Below are positions 1-10,141 of a DNA stretch of 64,000 nt, piece by piece. This DNA comes from Gemmata massiliana (GTDB taxonomy: Bacteria; Planctomycetota; Planctomycetia; Gemmatales; Gemmataceae). The DNA lies in NCBI RefSeq assembly GCF_901538265.1, contig NZ_LR593886.1, positions 992,001 through 1,056,000 on the forward strand, given 5' to 3'. Numbering within the stretch: position 1 is the stretch's first letter; every line of letters begins with the position of its first letter. The notes beneath the pieces are model-generated. The model saw nothing but the letters and a program-made list of their open reading frames with translations. It was not told the origin of the DNA and made no database searches. Made by a program: the position numbers and the translations under genes.

Positions 1-22
1 CCCTCTCCGTTTAGGGGAGGGG
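1..22. repeat. Pyrimidine/purine stem at window edge
   Basis: A C/T-rich arm (1-8) faces a G/A-rich arm (14-22) across a short TTTA-like loop. It could form an imperfect hairpin and may be the terminator of a gene lying before the window. The G-rich run continues to about position 34. The call rests on base pairing by eye only. Confidence 0.35.
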
Positions 23-111
23 TTGGGGAGGGGTTTCCGACAGGATCTCTCCCCACCGAAGGGCTTTCAGTACTGCTCACGTTTCCGCTCCTCGATGCGG
101 CGGCTGCCGTC

Positions 112-1548
112 GTGGTGCGCACGGCGCGGCGCGAGGAACCGGAGCGAGACACTCGCGCGAAGCCCGCGCGCAAAGTGGCCGTGTTTACGGGAAGTTTCGA
201 CCCGCCCACGACCTACCACCGCCGGGTCGCGACGCTCCTGCGCGGGCGCGGGTTCGACGAGGTCGTCGTGCGCCCCACCGGTCCGCGGTGCGACACGCCG
301 GAAACCGAGCACGCGAAGCCGGTCCACCGTGCGGTAATGGCAGACCTGGCATTTCGCGACCTCCCTGGGGTTACGGTCGACCTGTCCGACCTCGACGACG
401 CGGTGTTCACCCCGCACTACTCGTTCAACGATCTGCTCGCGGACCGCGGCGAGGTGTGGCACGTGATCCCCGCGGAGTTCGTTGTGGGCGGGCGCGCCGG
501 GGAATCCGCCATCCACACGAAATGGGAACTGGGGGTGGACGCCTGGACCAGTCACCGGTTCGTCGTGCTGCACTCGCCCGAGTCGCCGCCCGACGCGGCC
601 GACCTGCCGCCGGTGTGCCGGCTCATCGCGGTCGACGGGCATGTCGCTACAGAAGACATTCGGCTCCGCGTGTTTCAGGGCGGTTCGCCGCGCCCCGACG
701 TGACCGACGATGTGGAGGAGTACATCCGGCGCTACCGCCTGTTCACCGGTATGTCAGCCCCGCGCGAGACTCGTGTGCGGCTCGGGGCGCCGCGGTTGAA
801 GATCGTCACGGCCGATAAGAGCGAAAAAGCGCTGCGGGCCGCGGAGCCGTTCCGCAAGCTCGAATCGAGCGACCCGACGCACATTCTCGTGCTCGGGGGC
901 GACGGCACGATGCTCCAGGCGATCCGCGACTACTGGCGATTGCGGCTCCCGTTCCTGGGGCTGAACGCGGGCACGCTCGGATTCCTGATGAACGAGTCGC
1001 TGCCGCCGGACCCGGACGGCGCCGAGATCGTACTGTACCGGATGCCGATGATCCGCGTGGACGCCGAACTGCCGGACGGCAAGCGCGTGCAGTCGCTCGC
1101 GTTCGCGGACGCCTGGGTGGAACGCGACAGTGGGCAGGCCGCGTGGCTGAAGATCGAAGTGGATGGCAAAACGCAGGTGCCGCGCGTGGTCGGTGACGGG
1201 TTACTCGTGGCGACGCCCGCCGGGTCGAGTGCCTACGCACGGGCGATGGGCGCGACTTCGGTTCCGCTGACCGCACCAGTGTTCACGCTGGCCGGATCGA
1301 ACGTGTTCCGCCCGCGCTTCTGGAAACCGGTCGCGCTCCCGGAAACGACGTCGGTCGGGTTCACGAGCCTAGACCACAACGGCAAGCGCCCGATCCGCGG
1401 GTTCATCGACGGGCACCTGATCGGCGCCGTGAAATCGATGCACGTCCGCGTGAGCACGGTCGCGATGGTCGAACTCGGTTTCACGCCCGAGTTCGACCTC
1501 TCCGCTCGTTTGCTGCGCTCGATGTTCCCGCCCTCGGACACGTTGTGA
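112..1548 (+). CDS. NadD-like nucleotidyltransferase / NAD kinase fusion
   Basis: The protein has 478 aa and starts at GTG 112. Residues about 20-215 resemble nicotinate mononucleotide adenylyltransferase: GSFDPPTTYH matches the GxFDPxHxGH nucleotide-binding motif, and TEDIRLRVFQGG followed by EEYIRRYRLF matches the C-terminal SSTxIR...YIxxxxLY region, although the SST triplet is changed. Residues about 220-478 are an ATP-NAD kinase, with GGDGTMLQAIR, NAGTLGFL and VGDGLLVATPAGSSAYA in the right order. NadD and NadK normally act at two different steps of NAD(P) synthesis, adenylation of NaMN and phosphorylation of NAD. Fusion would couple NAD formation to NADP formation in the cytoplasm. The kinase half looks intact. 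The NadD half is divergent, so its activity is less certain. Each half has roughly the usual length of its own family. Confidence 0.85.
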   Translation: MVRTARREEPERDTRAKPARKVAVFTGSFDPPTTYHRRVATLLRGRGFDEVVVRPTGPRCDTPETEHAKPVHRAVMADLAFRDLPGVTVDLSDLDDAVFTPHYSFNDLLADRGEVWHVIPAEFVVGGRAGESAIHTKWELGVDAWTSHRFVVLHSPESPPDAADLPPVCRLIAVDGHVATEDIRLRVFQGGSPRPDVTDDVEEYIRRYRLFTGMSAPRETRVRLGAPRLKIVTADKSEKALRAAEPFRKLESSDPTHILVLGGDGTMLQAIRDYWRLRLPFLGLNAGTLGFLMNESLPPDPDGAEIVLYRMPMIRVDAELPDGKRVQSLAFADAWVERDSGQAAWLKIEVDGKTQVPRVVGDGLLVATPAGSSAYARAMGATSVPLTAPVFTLAGSNVFRPRFWKPVALPETTSVGFTSLDHNGKRPIRGFIDGHLIGAVKSMHVRVSTVAMVELGFTPEFDLSARLLRSMFPPSDTL

Positions 1549-1620
1549 GAGCGCGGTAGCCGCGTAGTCGATAACCACATTCACAGAACCGAGTCGATCG
1601 GCTTCGTATGAGCCGATCGC

Positions 1621-2489
1621 TCACGCTACCAGCCCGTTTCCAAATCGCGCGGCGAGTGCCGCCAGCCCGTCTCCACCGATGCGATTGCTTGTCAAATCGA
1701 TGCGTGTCACGTTGCGCAAGTGCGGCGATCGTGCCAGGGCAATCGCGCCCGTGTTGCTGATGCGGTTGTGCGCGAGTGACAGGCGTTCGACGCGCGCGAG
1801 TCGCGGGTTTTGAGCCAGATCGCACACTTCTGGGTCGCCGAACCCGTTGTGTGACAGATTCAGCACCCGTATGCCACTGAGAAACGGCGATTGTGACAGC
1901 CAGGGTACGAGCGGCGTCCCTGTACGGCCGGGGGATAGTCCCGCAAGTGTCACCTCCGACGCAGAAGCCATAACAGGCGCCGAAAGCAGTGCCGCGAAGA
2001 ATGCGTCCTGGCTCGCACGGTTGGGGCTCCACAAGCGCGTAACCTTCACGGCTACCGGGCGCGGGAACGGAAGCAGCGTCCGCGCGGCCGTCGCACGCTC
2101 CGGTCGGGCAACACCGACCTCGAACAGCACTTCCGTGATTGGTTCGCACACGAACAATTGCCGGAGCGGAATCACTCCGGCCAAACTCTGGGAGTGGAGC
2201 CGGAGCTGCGTGACGAACCCGCGCTCGAAGCTCGGGATCGCGGTCGCCGCGCCCAACGTCCACTTATCGGGCGCGGCGCTCAATCCGGTCCACTGCCACG
2301 CATACGCGGTGAACAGTTCGAGCGCCTCCGTGTGCGCGCCGGCACACTGGGCGCGAATGAATTCGGCCCGAGGTCGCGTCGAGATAACAGCCGGACTCGT
2401 TAAAGGCAATCTGCGAGCGCGAGGCGCGGGAGATCGTCCGCCGGATTCGCGAGCACGGCGCGGAGTAACAGATCGCGATCGGTCAGCAT
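1621..2489 (-). pseudogene. LRR protein with TIGR02996-type N-terminus, frameshifted
   Basis: The long frame (1621-2409) encodes leucine-rich repeats of the ribonuclease-inhibitor type, for example LNLSHNGFGDPEVCDLAQ, LSLAHNRISNTGAIALA and IDLTSNRIGGDGLAALA at the C-terminus, with RAEFIRAQ near its start. Upstream, ATG at 2489 opens a different frame reading MLTDRDLLLRAVLANPADD then LPRLALADCL and TAA at about 2402. NESG follows in the next frame and RAEFIRAQ in the third. Together these rebuild the TIGR02996 repeat-companion domain that Gemmata LRR proteins carry at the N-terminus, so two single-base shifts break the gene. They are either real decay or base-call errors. TIGR02996 and LRR pairing is known in this lineage; its function is not. 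Confidence 0.75.
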
Positions 2490-2800
2490 CGGTACGTCCC
2501 CGCGATTGAGTTGCTCACTCAGAGACGCCCGGCCCAACCGGGAGGTTCACTTTGCTCATCAACGGAGTCGCGCCACTTGTAGCGACGTTTTCTTGTCTTG
2601 CGCGAATTTGTTTGCGGATCTTCAATTCGGGGAACTGATTCTGTCCTTCAGTTACTCCGGCCGAACCCGTCGCGGTTGGCAAGAGACGAATCGAATACCA
2701 TAATTCGGTTGATGTATATCCTTTTCATAGTTCCACCGTCGCGCCCGCAGTAGTCGGGTGGAGGAGCTAAAGCCCGATTTACCCCCGTTCGTGCTAAAAC
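2490..2800. other. Intergenic region upstream of the nine-PAS kinase
   Basis: I see no convincing gene. The stretch from about 2695 to 2735 is AT-richer than its surroundings and is a plausible promoter region for the kinase at 2801 or for the divergent LRR gene. No clear operator was found. Confidence 0.4.
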
Positions 2801-5800
2801 TTGAACCCTCTCTCTCCCTCGCTGGCAACTTCTGCGCCCACTGACACTTATCGTCTGTTGGTCGAAGCCACCACGGACCTCGCGTTGTTCGCGCTCGATT
2901 CTGCCGGGCACGTCGTCACGTGGAACACAGGAGCCGAGCGGCTGACCGGGTACCCGCGCGAGGAAGTGGTTGGTCGCTCGTTTGCCGTTCTTTACTCCGC
3001 CAGTGCCAGCGCTGAACGATTGGAGCAGGTGCTCCGCACCGCATTGGAACACGGCCGCGTTGAACGGTTCGGGGCGTGGGCGGGAAGGGGTGGGGCAGCG
3101 TTCACCGCACGCACGGTAATTACGGCGCTATTCGACGAGGGCCACCACGTCGGGTTCGCGGTTGCACTTCGGGCCGAGAGCCCGCCCCAGGCACCACCCA
3201 AGCGGTCGGAACTCGAAGCCGAACTCCGCCGCCTCCGTGCGATCGTGGATCATACGGTTGACGGCGTGGTCGTTGCAGACACGGCGGGCAACCTTCTGGA
3301 ATGGAACCCTGCCGCCCTCCGAATGCACGGGTTCGCCGATCTCGATTCGGTTCGCCGCCACTTCTCGACGTTCGCTGACACGTTCGTCCTTTCTCCGCTC
3401 GGCGGGGAACCGTTGCCGTGTACCGAATGGCCGGTGTCCCGGCTGATTCGGGGTGAGAGCGTCGGCTGTGAGCTTCACGTTCGGCGGACGGACGTCGGGC
3501 GCGAGTGGATCATCCGGTACGACGGGACCGTGGTCCCGGACCCCGCCGGGGGGCCGGGGCTCGTCGTTCTCACGCTGCACGACGTGACCGAACAGCGCCG
3601 GGCCGAAGCGGACTCGCGCCGGTCTGCGGACCTGCTCCGGGCGGTGGCCGATGGTACGACCGACGCGGTGTTCGTGAAGGACCGGGACGGCAAGTACCTG
3701 TTGTGCAACGAGGCCGGTGCGCGCTGTGTCGGCAAAACAGTTGTGGAGGTACTCGGAACAGACGACGCCGCTCTGTTCGATCCCGAAAGTGCTCGGCAGA
3801 TCGCGGAGCGGGATCGGCGGGTCATGGAGTCGGGGCGCGCTGAAACGAGCGAGGAAGTTCTGACCGCGGCCGGTGTTACCCGCGCGTATCAAGCGACGAA
3901 GGCCCCGTACCGGGACGCGACCGGGGCCGTTATCGGTATCGTCGGCATTTCTCGCGACGTCACGGACCGGAAGCGGGCCGAAGAATCGCTCATCCTATTC
4001 CGGGCGCTCGTCGATCGAACGACGGACGGGATCGAGGTGATCGACCCGGAAACGGGCCGGTTCTTCGACGTGAACGAGAAGGCGTGTCTGATCCACGGGT
4101 ACACTCGGGCCGAGTACCTGACACTTGCCGTGACCGATGTCGACCCGCCCGGTGCGGCGCGCTCGGGGGCAGGGACCGCGGGCTCGAACGAAACGGGGAC
4201 TTTCGGGGGGCAGCGCCGTCGAAAGGACGGTTCGCTGTTCCCGGTCGAGGTCCGCGTGAACCGCGTCCGGTTGGACCGTGATTACTTGGTGGCGGTAGTC
4301 CGGGACGTGACCAAGCGGAAACGAGCTGAGGAGTCGCTGGAGCGGGCGCACGCGCTCCTGCGGACGTTAGTCGACGCGCTGCCCGATGCGATCTGGACCA
4401 AGGACGCGGACGGGCAGTTCGTCACCAGCAACCGGGCGCACAACGAGATGGTCGGGGCGCGGGCCGAATCGGACGTCATCGGGAAGACGGGGTTCGACTT
4501 CCACCCGCTGAAACTGGCACAGCAGTACCACGCGGACGACATGCGGGTTCTGCATTACGGCGAAACGGTGTTCAATAAGGAGGAACTGGTTCGGTGCCAG
4601 GGGCGGGACCGGTGGCACCTGGTTGTCAAAACGCCCCTGCGCGATCGGACCGGGGCCGTTACCGGTCTCGTCGGGATCAGCCGGAACATTCAGGATCTCA
4701 AGGACACCGAGGAGACGCTGCGAGCGAGTGAGGCCCGAACTAAGGCGGTGATCCAGACGGCCCTGGACTGCATCGTCGTGATCGATGCTCAGGGGCGCGT
4801 TCTGGAGTTCAACCCCGCGGCGGAGCGGGTCTTCGGGTACACCCGGGCGGAGGTGCTGGGGACCGAGATGGCGGAGCTGATTATCCCACCCGAGTACCGA
4901 GACGCGCACCGCGCCGGGATGATCCGCTACCTGACCACCGGGGAGGGGCCGGCTCTTGGGCGCCGGCTCGAATTGCCCGCGCTCCGCAAGGGCGGCGAGC
5001 GGTTTATTGCGGAACTGAGTATCGGGCGCAACCCGGGCGAACCGCCGACCTTTACCGGCTTCCTCCGGGACATCACCGATCGGAAGCGGGACGAAGAGGC
5101 ACTGCTCCTGGAGCGAGACCGCTTCGCTCGCCTCGCGGCCGTTTCGCCCGGCGTGGTCCACTCGCTCCGTGCGCGGCCGGACGGCACGCTCTGTTTCCCC
5201 TACGCCAGCCCTGGGATCGTGGACATTTACGGTGTTCCGCCGGAAGTGCTGGCCGAGGACGCATCGGTCATTCGCGCGTTGCTGTACCCGGAAGACGTCG
5301 AGCGCCTGGGGGCGATCCTGGCCGAGTCCGCTCGCACCATGTCGCTCTGGCACGTCGAGCACCGGGTCCGTCACCCGGTCAAGGGCGAGATCTGGGTCGA
5401 GGGGTGGTCCGCACCGGCCCGTGAACCGGACGGCGGTATTCTGTGGCACGGGGTGCTCACCGACGTCACCGAGCGGAAACGCGCCCAGGTCGAATTGGAC
5501 CGGCGGCGCGCGGAGCTGGAACTGATCCTCGACACGGTACCGGCCATTATTTTCTTCAAGGACCGCGCCCATCGATTGGTCCGCGTGAACCGAGAACTGG
5601 CCCGGCTCGTCGGCCGGCCCCGGGAGGAGCTTGAAGGGCGCACCGACGAGGAACTCGGGTCTCCGCACGCCGCCCGGTACCACCGGGACGAAGACGTGAT
5701 CATGGCCAGCGGGCAGCCGTTGTTAGGCGTGATCGAGCCGCTGTCCACCGTGACCGGAACCCGGTGGCTGCAAACGGACAAGGTGCCGTACCGCGACGAA

Positions 5801-7393
5801 GCCGGGCGGATCGCCGGGGTCGTCGGGTTCGCGGTGGACGTCACCGATCGGCGCGTCGCGGAGGAGGCGCTGCGGCGCGCCCAGGAGCGGCTCCGTCACG
5901 TCATTTCGTCCAGCCCCGCGGTCCTTTTCACCCTCACGGTCGAAGGCGGCCGGGTCGGTGGGATCGCGTGGATGAGCGAGAACGTTCGCGGGATGCTGGG
6001 ATACGCCCCGGAGGAGGTGTCCGAGCGCGCGTGGTGGGCAATCAACATGCACCCGGAGGACCGGGAGCGTGTGGCGGCGGACACGGGTGTGGACCTGTTC
6101 ACGAACGGGCGCGTGACCGACGAATACCGCTTCCGGCACCGGAACGGCCAGTACCGCTGGGTTCAGGCCGAGCTGCGCCTCGTGCGCGCTTCGACGGGGG
6201 AACCGGTCGAGGTGGTCGGGTCGTGGTCGGACGTGACCGAGCGCAAACAGGTCGAAGAACAGTTCCGCCAAGCGCAGAAAATGGAAGCCGTCGGACGCTT
6301 GGCCGGCGGCGTGGCACACGACTTCAACAATCTGCTCACCATCATCAACGGGTACGCCGATCTCCTGGTCGGGAGCACGCCCGTCGTCGATCCGAATTAC
6401 AAGGCGGTGACGGCGATCGCGGCTGCGGGGGAACGGGCGGCAGGCCTGACCGCGCAACTGTTGGCGTTCAGCCGTAAGGCGATCATCGAGCCGAAGATCC
6501 TCGACCTGAACGAACTCGTGTCTCAGTCGGCGCGGCTGCTCGCACGGCTGATCGGGGAGGACGTCACCTTGTCGGCGGTACTGGCCCCCGGTCTGGCGCG
6601 GGTGAAAGTAGACCCTGGGCAGATCGAACAAGCGGTCATGAACCTGGTGGTAAACGCCCGGGACGCGATGCCCAAGGGCGGGCGCCTTACGATCGAGACG
6701 CGCGGGCTGACGGTGGCATCGGGGGATGGCGCGTACCCGGACCTGGAGCCGGGCCACTACGTGCAGTTGGCCGTTTCGGACACTGGCACGGGGATGACGG
6801 ATGAGGTGAAGTCCCAAATCTTCGAGCCGTTCTTTACGACCAAGGAGCAGGGCAAGGGCACCGGGCTGGGCTTGGCCACGGTGTACGGCATCGTCAAGAC
6901 TTACGGCGGTCACATCGACGTCCACAGCGAGGTCGGGCTCGGGACGACCTTCAAACTGTTCTTCCCCGCGGCTCCCCAAGATACAGCACGACCGGCAACG
7001 AGCGCGCTGGCCGCGGTTCCACGGGGTTCCGAGACGGTGCTTTTGGTGGAAGACGACGCGGGCGTGCGCGGGGTCGCGAAGCTCGCACTTCGGATGTATG
7101 GGTATGAGATTCTGGAAGCAGATTGCGGGGCGGAAGCGATTCGTACTCTGGCGCGGCACTCTGGACCGATTCACCTGTTGGTGACAGATGTCGTGATGCC
7201 CGGAGTAGGGGGGCGGGAGGTCGCGGAAGCGGTGCGGGCACGGCACCCGGGAATCAAGGTCGTGTACATGAGCGGGTACACGGACGACGCGATGGTGCGC
7301 AACGGGATCGTTGAAGCGACCGATGCGTTCCTCCAGAAGCCGTTCACTCCCATGTCTCTGGCGCGGAAGGTGCGAGAAGTGCTGGACGGATAA
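2801..7393 (+). CDS. Hybrid sensor histidine kinase with nine PAS domains and a receiver
   Basis: The protein has 1530 aa and a TTG start. Nine PAS-like units follow one another at about residues 16-125, 137-265, 275-390, 396-510, 516-640, 646-765, 770-890, 906-1020 and 1026-1145, each recognisable by a sensor strand followed by D-x-G-x-hxxxN and most closed by DVTxRKRAE-type linkers. The HisKA H-box [19 protein letters not shown] lies near residue 1170. A HATPase_c domain follows, with N-box [17 protein letters not shown] and [14 protein letters not shown]-terminal receiver (about 1411-1530) has acidic residues in LLVEDD, a phospho-acceptor Asp in LLVTDVVMP and a Lys in FLQKPFTP. No membrane segment is visible, so it is probably cytoplasmic. 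It should autophosphorylate and pass phosphate to its own receiver. The ligands are unknown and no output regulator lies next to it. Confidence 0.93.
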   Translation: MNPLSPSLATSAPTDTYRLLVEATTDLALFALDSAGHVVTWNTGAERLTGYPREEVVGRSFAVLYSASASAERLEQVLRTALEHGRVERFGAWAGRGGAAFTARTVITALFDEGHHVGFAVALRAESPPQAPPKRSELEAELRRLRAIVDHTVDGVVVADTAGNLLEWNPAALRMHGFADLDSVRRHFSTFADTFVLSPLGGEPLPCTEWPVSRLIRGESVGCELHVRRTDVGREWIIRYDGTVVPDPAGGPGLVVLTLHDVTEQRRAEADSRRSADLLRAVADGTTDAVFVKDRDGKYLLCNEAGARCVGKTVVEVLGTDDAALFDPESARQIAERDRRVMESGRAETSEEVLTAAGVTRAYQATKAPYRDATGAVIGIVGISRDVTDRKRAEESLILFRALVDRTTDGIEVIDPETGRFFDVNEKACLIHGYTRAEYLTLAVTDVDPPGAARSGAGTAGSNETGTFGGQRRRKDGSLFPVEVRVNRVRLDRDYLVAVVRDVTKRKRAEESLERAHALLRTLVDALPDAIWTKDADGQFVTSNRAHNEMVGARAESDVIGKTGFDFHPLKLAQQYHADDMRVLHYGETVFNKEELVRCQGRDRWHLVVKTPLRDRTGAVTGLVGISRNIQDLKDTEETLRASEARTKAVIQTALDCIVVIDAQGRVLEFNPAAERVFGYTRAEVLGTEMAELIIPPEYRDAHRAGMIRYLTTGEGPALGRRLELPALRKGGERFIAELSIGRNPGEPPTFTGFLRDITDRKRDEEALLLERDRFARLAAVSPGVVHSLRARPDGTLCFPYASPGIVDIYGVPPEVLAEDASVIRALLYPEDVERLGAILAESARTMSLWHVEHRVRHPVKGEIWVEGWSAPAREPDGGILWHGVLTDVTERKRAQVELDRRRAELELILDTVPAIIFFKDRAHRLVRVNRELARLVGRPREELEGRTDEELGSPHAARYHRDEDVIMASGQPLLGVIEPLSTVTGTRWLQTDKVPYRDEAGRIAGVVGFAVDVTDRRVAEEALRRAQERLRHVISSSPAVLFTLTVEGGRVGGIAWMSENVRGMLGYAPEEVSERAWWAINMHPEDRERVAADTGVDLFTNGRVTDEYRFRHRNGQYRWVQAELRLVRASTGEPVEVVGSWSDVTERKQVEEQFRQAQKMEAVGRLAGGVAHDFNNLLTIINGYADLLVGSTPVVDPNYKAVTAIAAAGERAAGLTAQLLAFSRKAIIEPKILDLNELVSQSARLLARLIGEDVTLSAVLAPGLARVKVDPGQIEQAVMNLVVNARDAMPKGGRLTIETRGLTVASGDGAYPDLEPGHYVQLAVSDTGTGMTDEVKSQIFEPFFTTKEQGKGTGLGLATVYGIVKTYGGHIDVHSEVGLGTTFKLFFPAAPQDTARPATSALAAVPRGSETVLLVEDDAGVRGVAKLALRMYGYEILEADCGAEAIRTLARHSGPIHLLVTDVVMPGVGGREVAEAVRARHPGIKVVYMSGYTDDAMVRNGIVEATDAFLQKPFTPMSLARKVREVLDG

Positions 7394-7479
7394 TCAGACT
7401 CGGTCCCGATTGCGTTCTAGGATTTGACAGACGGAACAGAATTTTTTTGGGACGAGGGCGGAATTCGCGCCCTGAACGA

Positions 7480-8334
7480 ATGGGGTGGGGCGTGGGGGCG
7501 GAAGAATCGGTTGATCGCGTGCGGCTCACGGGTGAATTTGAGTCGGCGGAGTTGGAACAAGCCTACCGGTGCCGGCATCTCTCGCACGATCTGGCTCTTG
7601 GTCGGGTAATTCTGTGTACGTCCCCGATCGCGGTTCTCGGACTCGGGGCGATCGACTATCAATTGTTCCCCAGCGGTCCGGAACTGATCGGGTTGTGGGG
7701 CGCCCGCATCGCGTTCGTTGTGAGTTCCGTGCTGGCACTTTTCCTTTTGCGCTCCCCGTGTGGTCCGGGCACGTTCGCTCGTATCTTCGGCAGTTGGTAC
7801 ACGCTGACCGTTGCCCTGCACGTGTACGTCGGCTCGGTGTGGCCTGCCGGTCACATCGAGATGCGAATGACGGCCGCGCTCTCGGTTCTCATGTCCTATT
7901 GCATCATGCCGCTCCCGCTCCGGATGCAGGTCGCAGGGGCGCTGCTGCACACCACCGGGGCGATTTGGGTGGCCGGGTGGCTGAACCCGCCCGGGGACAT
8001 CAGTTCGTTCGTCGGAGATATGTGCTGGTTATTGATCGTTAACGTCCTCGGAGCGGTCCTCGCGTTCCGCCTGCACGCCCGGCAGCGCCTGTTGTTCGCG
8101 GCGCTGCTCCGACAATCCGAATTGTCGTCGAGCTTGGGGCAGGCGCTGGCCGAAGTGCGGACCCTGCGCGGACTGATCCGGGTGTGCGCTTGGTGTCACA
8201 AGGTTCACGCCGAGAGCGGGTGGCAGCAACTCGAAGCTTACGTCCGGGACCACAGTCACGCCGAGTTCACCCACGGCATTTGTCCGATATGCCTCGCCGC
8301 CGCGCAAGCCGAAGTCGTGAGCGAGGCCGGGTGA
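7480..8334 (+). CDS. Membrane protein with Cys-pair (zinc-ribbon-like) tail
   Basis: I chose ATG 7480 over the more distal TTG 7447 because upstream residues are unlike protein. After about 35 polar residues the protein has about six hydrophobic segments, a MASE-like sensory membrane layout. A helix with RQSELSSSLGQALAEVRTL follows, then a C-terminal module RVCAWCHKVHAESGWQQLE ... EFTHGICPICL. That CxWCxK ... HGxCPxCL tail is known from the ends of many response regulators and histidine kinases, where its role is not established. Here it hangs on a membrane domain with no kinase. It lies 86 bp after the nine-PAS kinase on the same strand and could be a partner. Function unknown. Confidence 0.75.
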   Translation: MGWGVGAEESVDRVRLTGEFESAELEQAYRCRHLSHDLALGRVILCTSPIAVLGLGAIDYQLFPSGPELIGLWGARIAFVVSSVLALFLLRSPCGPGTFARIFGSWYTLTVALHVYVGSVWPAGHIEMRMTAALSVLMSYCIMPLPLRMQVAGALLHTTGAIWVAGWLNPPGDISSFVGDMCWLLIVNVLGAVLAFRLHARQRLLFAALLRQSELSSSLGQALAEVRTLRGLIRVCAWCHKVHAESGWQQLEAYVRDHSHAEFTHGICPICLAAAQAEVVSEAG

Positions 8335-8448
8335 TCGACGATTGAGACGACGCCATTTCCTTTGTTCGCTGTTCGTTTCGTCCTCTGGTGGCGGTATTCT
8401 GGGAGCGCGTTTCGCTCACCGGAACGGATCGCTAAGAGGAGAAGCTTC

Positions 8449-9363
8449 GTGAGAACGTCATTTGCAATAGTGTTGTTACTCCCTTCCGTCGCGTTCGCGC
8501 AGCCGACCGCGACACAGAAGCAGGAGACGGTGAAGTGGGTGACGGACCTGCAAGACCCCAACGGCGGGTTCTATCCCAATCCGCAAGATCCCAACCCCGA
8601 CGCGGCCCCGCGCCCCAGCCTGCGCGCGACGAGCAGCGCCGCCCGGGCGCTGAAGTATCTCGGGGCCGATGTTCCCAATAAAGACAAGCACGCGGCGTTC
8701 GTGCTGAAGTGCTACGACCCGAAGACAGGCGGGTTCGCGGAACCGGGCGGTAAGCCGGACGTAGTGCTCACCAGTATCGGTGTCATGGCTGCCGCCGAGT
8801 TCGGTATCCCGCACGAGAAGTACGCGAAGGCTCTGGATTACCTGAAGGAGAACGCGAAGACGTTCGAGGACGTGCGTATTGGCGCCGCGGGCGTCGAGGC
8901 GTGGGGGGTGAAAGACTGTCCGTTCAAGTTGGACCCGTGGTTCGAGATCGCGGCGACCTACGGGCGCGATACGTTCAAAGGGGCGCCCGGGGCAGAGCAG
9001 GCGCGCGAGGCAGGCTCGCTGCTCGCGTTCAATCTGCGGCTGAAGGCCGACGAGAAGCTCGAACCGGGGAATCAGGCGGTCGTTGCGGCCCCACTGTTGA
9101 CCGGCCAACGACCCGACGGCGGGTGGGGTAAAAAGGGCGAAAAAGCATCGGATATCGAAACGACGTACCGCGTGATGCGGGCCTTGATGCTGCTCAAAGA
9201 GAAGCCGAAGGACGTGAAAGAACTGCGTGCGTTCATCAACGCGCACCGCAACAAGGACGGTGGGTTCGCGACCAAGCCCGGGGACAAATCGAGTATGGGC
9301 GGTGTGTACTACTGCACCGTGATCTCGAAGTGGCTCGACGAGATGGACGCAGCGAAGAAATGA
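8449..9363 (+). CDS. Secreted prenyltransferase/squalene-oxidase-repeat protein
   Basis: I chose the GTG start at 8449 because AAGAGGAGAAG lies just upstream and the new N-terminus is a clean signal peptide (MRTSFAIVLLLPSVAFAQ). The mature part carries alpha/alpha-toroid repeats typical of prenyltransferase beta-subunit-like proteins: WVTDLQDPNGGFYPNP, CYDPKTGGFAEPGGKPD, TGQRPDGGWGKKGEK and NAHRNKDGGFATKPGDKSS, the last ending near MGGVYYCTVISKW. The repeats are a fold signature. No catalytic zinc site of a true prenyltransferase is obvious, so an enzymatic role is not claimed. About 304 aa. An ambidirectional hairpin follows the stop. Confidence 0.8.
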   Translation: MRTSFAIVLLLPSVAFAQPTATQKQETVKWVTDLQDPNGGFYPNPQDPNPDAAPRPSLRATSSAARALKYLGADVPNKDKHAAFVLKCYDPKTGGFAEPGGKPDVVLTSIGVMAAAEFGIPHEKYAKALDYLKENAKTFEDVRIGAAGVEAWGVKDCPFKLDPWFEIAATYGRDTFKGAPGAEQAREAGSLLAFNLRLKADEKLEPGNQAVVAAPLLTGQRPDGGWGKKGEKASDIETTYRVMRALMLLKEKPKDVKELRAFINAHRNKDGGFATKPGDKSSMGGVYYCTVISKWLDEMDAAKK

Positions 9364-9371
9364 CGGACACC

Positions 9372-9410
9372 AACGAAACGGCCCTGGTCACTGACCGGGG
9401 CCGTTTCGTT
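9372..9410. terminator. Hairpin between convergent genes
   Basis: AACGAAACGGCCC (9372-9384) pairs with GGGGCCGTTTCGTT (9397-9410) across a 12-base loop, with A and T tracts at the outer ends. It lies between the stops of the convergent genes ending at 9363 and 9416, as a bidirectional rho-independent terminator should. Confidence 0.85.
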
Positions 9411-9415
9411 TCGCG

Positions 9416-9829
9416 TTACACCGCGGTCGCGCTGGTGGCCCCGCTCGCTTCCTTGGCTTTGCGGACCTTCCGCGCCTGAATGAACGAGTTCACACACAGC
9501 CCCACGAACACCACACACACCACGATCATCAGCTCGCCCGCGATCGCGGACTTCTTCGTCGGGTCGAATTCCCCGGTTTTGCTGATCTGGCGAATCAGCG
9601 GCATGAACCCGCCGAGCGCGCCGAGCAACCCGACCATCGCCGCGAGGTGCATGACGTGCTTGCGGAACTTGTCGTTGAACGCGAGCGCGCCGCACACGAT
9701 AAGCGCCGCACCGAAGAACGCGGGAATCAGCGCGGTGACGGGGGGCGGTTGAACTTCCGAGGTGCCGTAGCCCACGATCCCGACCAGAACCAACAGGGCG
9801 CCGCAAATGAGCGTCGGCCAAGCCATCAT
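9416..9829 (-). CDS. Small integral membrane protein, function unknown
   Basis: The protein has 137 aa and about four hydrophobic helices: TLICGALLVLVGIVGYG, ALIPAFFGAALIVCGALAF, LAAMVGLLGALGGFMPLI and ELMIVVCVVFVGLCVNSFI. A basic and Ala/Ser-rich tail (ARKVRKAKEASGATSA) follows. Two ATG codons stand side by side at the start. The layout resembles small planctomycete membrane proteins of unknown role. The next gene on the strand (9863-10105) lies 33 bp upstream, and the two could be co-transcribed. Confidence 0.7.
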   Translation of the reverse strand: MMAWPTLICGALLVLVGIVGYGTSEVQPPPVTALIPAFFGAALIVCGALAFNDKFRKHVMHLAAMVGLLGALGGFMPLIRQISKTGEFDPTKKSAIAGELMIVVCVVFVGLCVNSFIQARKVRKAKEASGATSATAV

Positions 9830-9862
9830 CGGTGCGTCTCCGGTAGTGAGTGAATGCGCGGT

Positions 9863-10105
9863 TTAACCGTGATCTCGTCCGGAGATTAACTGTAGGACTT
9901 GCTGCACCAGTTGGTCCGGTCCGGCGACGTCCACGAGCCACGCATCGACGAACACGGACAGTTCGCCCTCCGGGAAATGGAAGCGGTGCAGGCCCACGCC
10001 GAGCGATTCCCATTCGCCTTCGTGTACCCCACCGAGCGTGCGAATCGCAGCGGCGAGGCGGTCGCGCGTGTCGTAATCGTCGGACGAGCAGATGTCGGCA
10101 CGCAT
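9863..10105 (-). CDS. Small hypothetical protein
   Basis: The frame is open from 10117; I prefer ATG 10105 (MRADICSSDDYDTRDRLAAA). The 80-aa product is acidic, soluble-looking and rich in short hydrophobic strands (GLHRFHFPEGELSVFVDAWL). I do not recognise a family. It lies between the caspase-like gene and the small membrane protein on the same strand, 36 bp downstream of the former. Confidence 0.5.
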   Translation of the reverse strand: MRADICSSDDYDTRDRLAAAIRTLGGVHEGEWESLGVGLHRFHFPEGELSVFVDAWLVDVAGPDQLVQQVLQLISGRDHG

Positions 10106-10141
10106 AGTTCGGCCCACCCCAGCATTCTGGAGATTTGTCGC

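Noticed and set aside
2506-2703. 65-codon frame before the nine-PAS kinase
   Set aside because: No ribosome site, no family likeness and an AT-rich promoter-like end.
4367-5683. 438-codon antisense frame
   Set aside because: Same reason: it mirrors the PAS coding strand and has no domain.
5723-7246. 507-codon open frame antisense to the nine-PAS kinase
   Set aside because: High GC gives long antisense frames. The product is rich in Arg, His and Pro with no motif, while the sense frame is a clear kinase.
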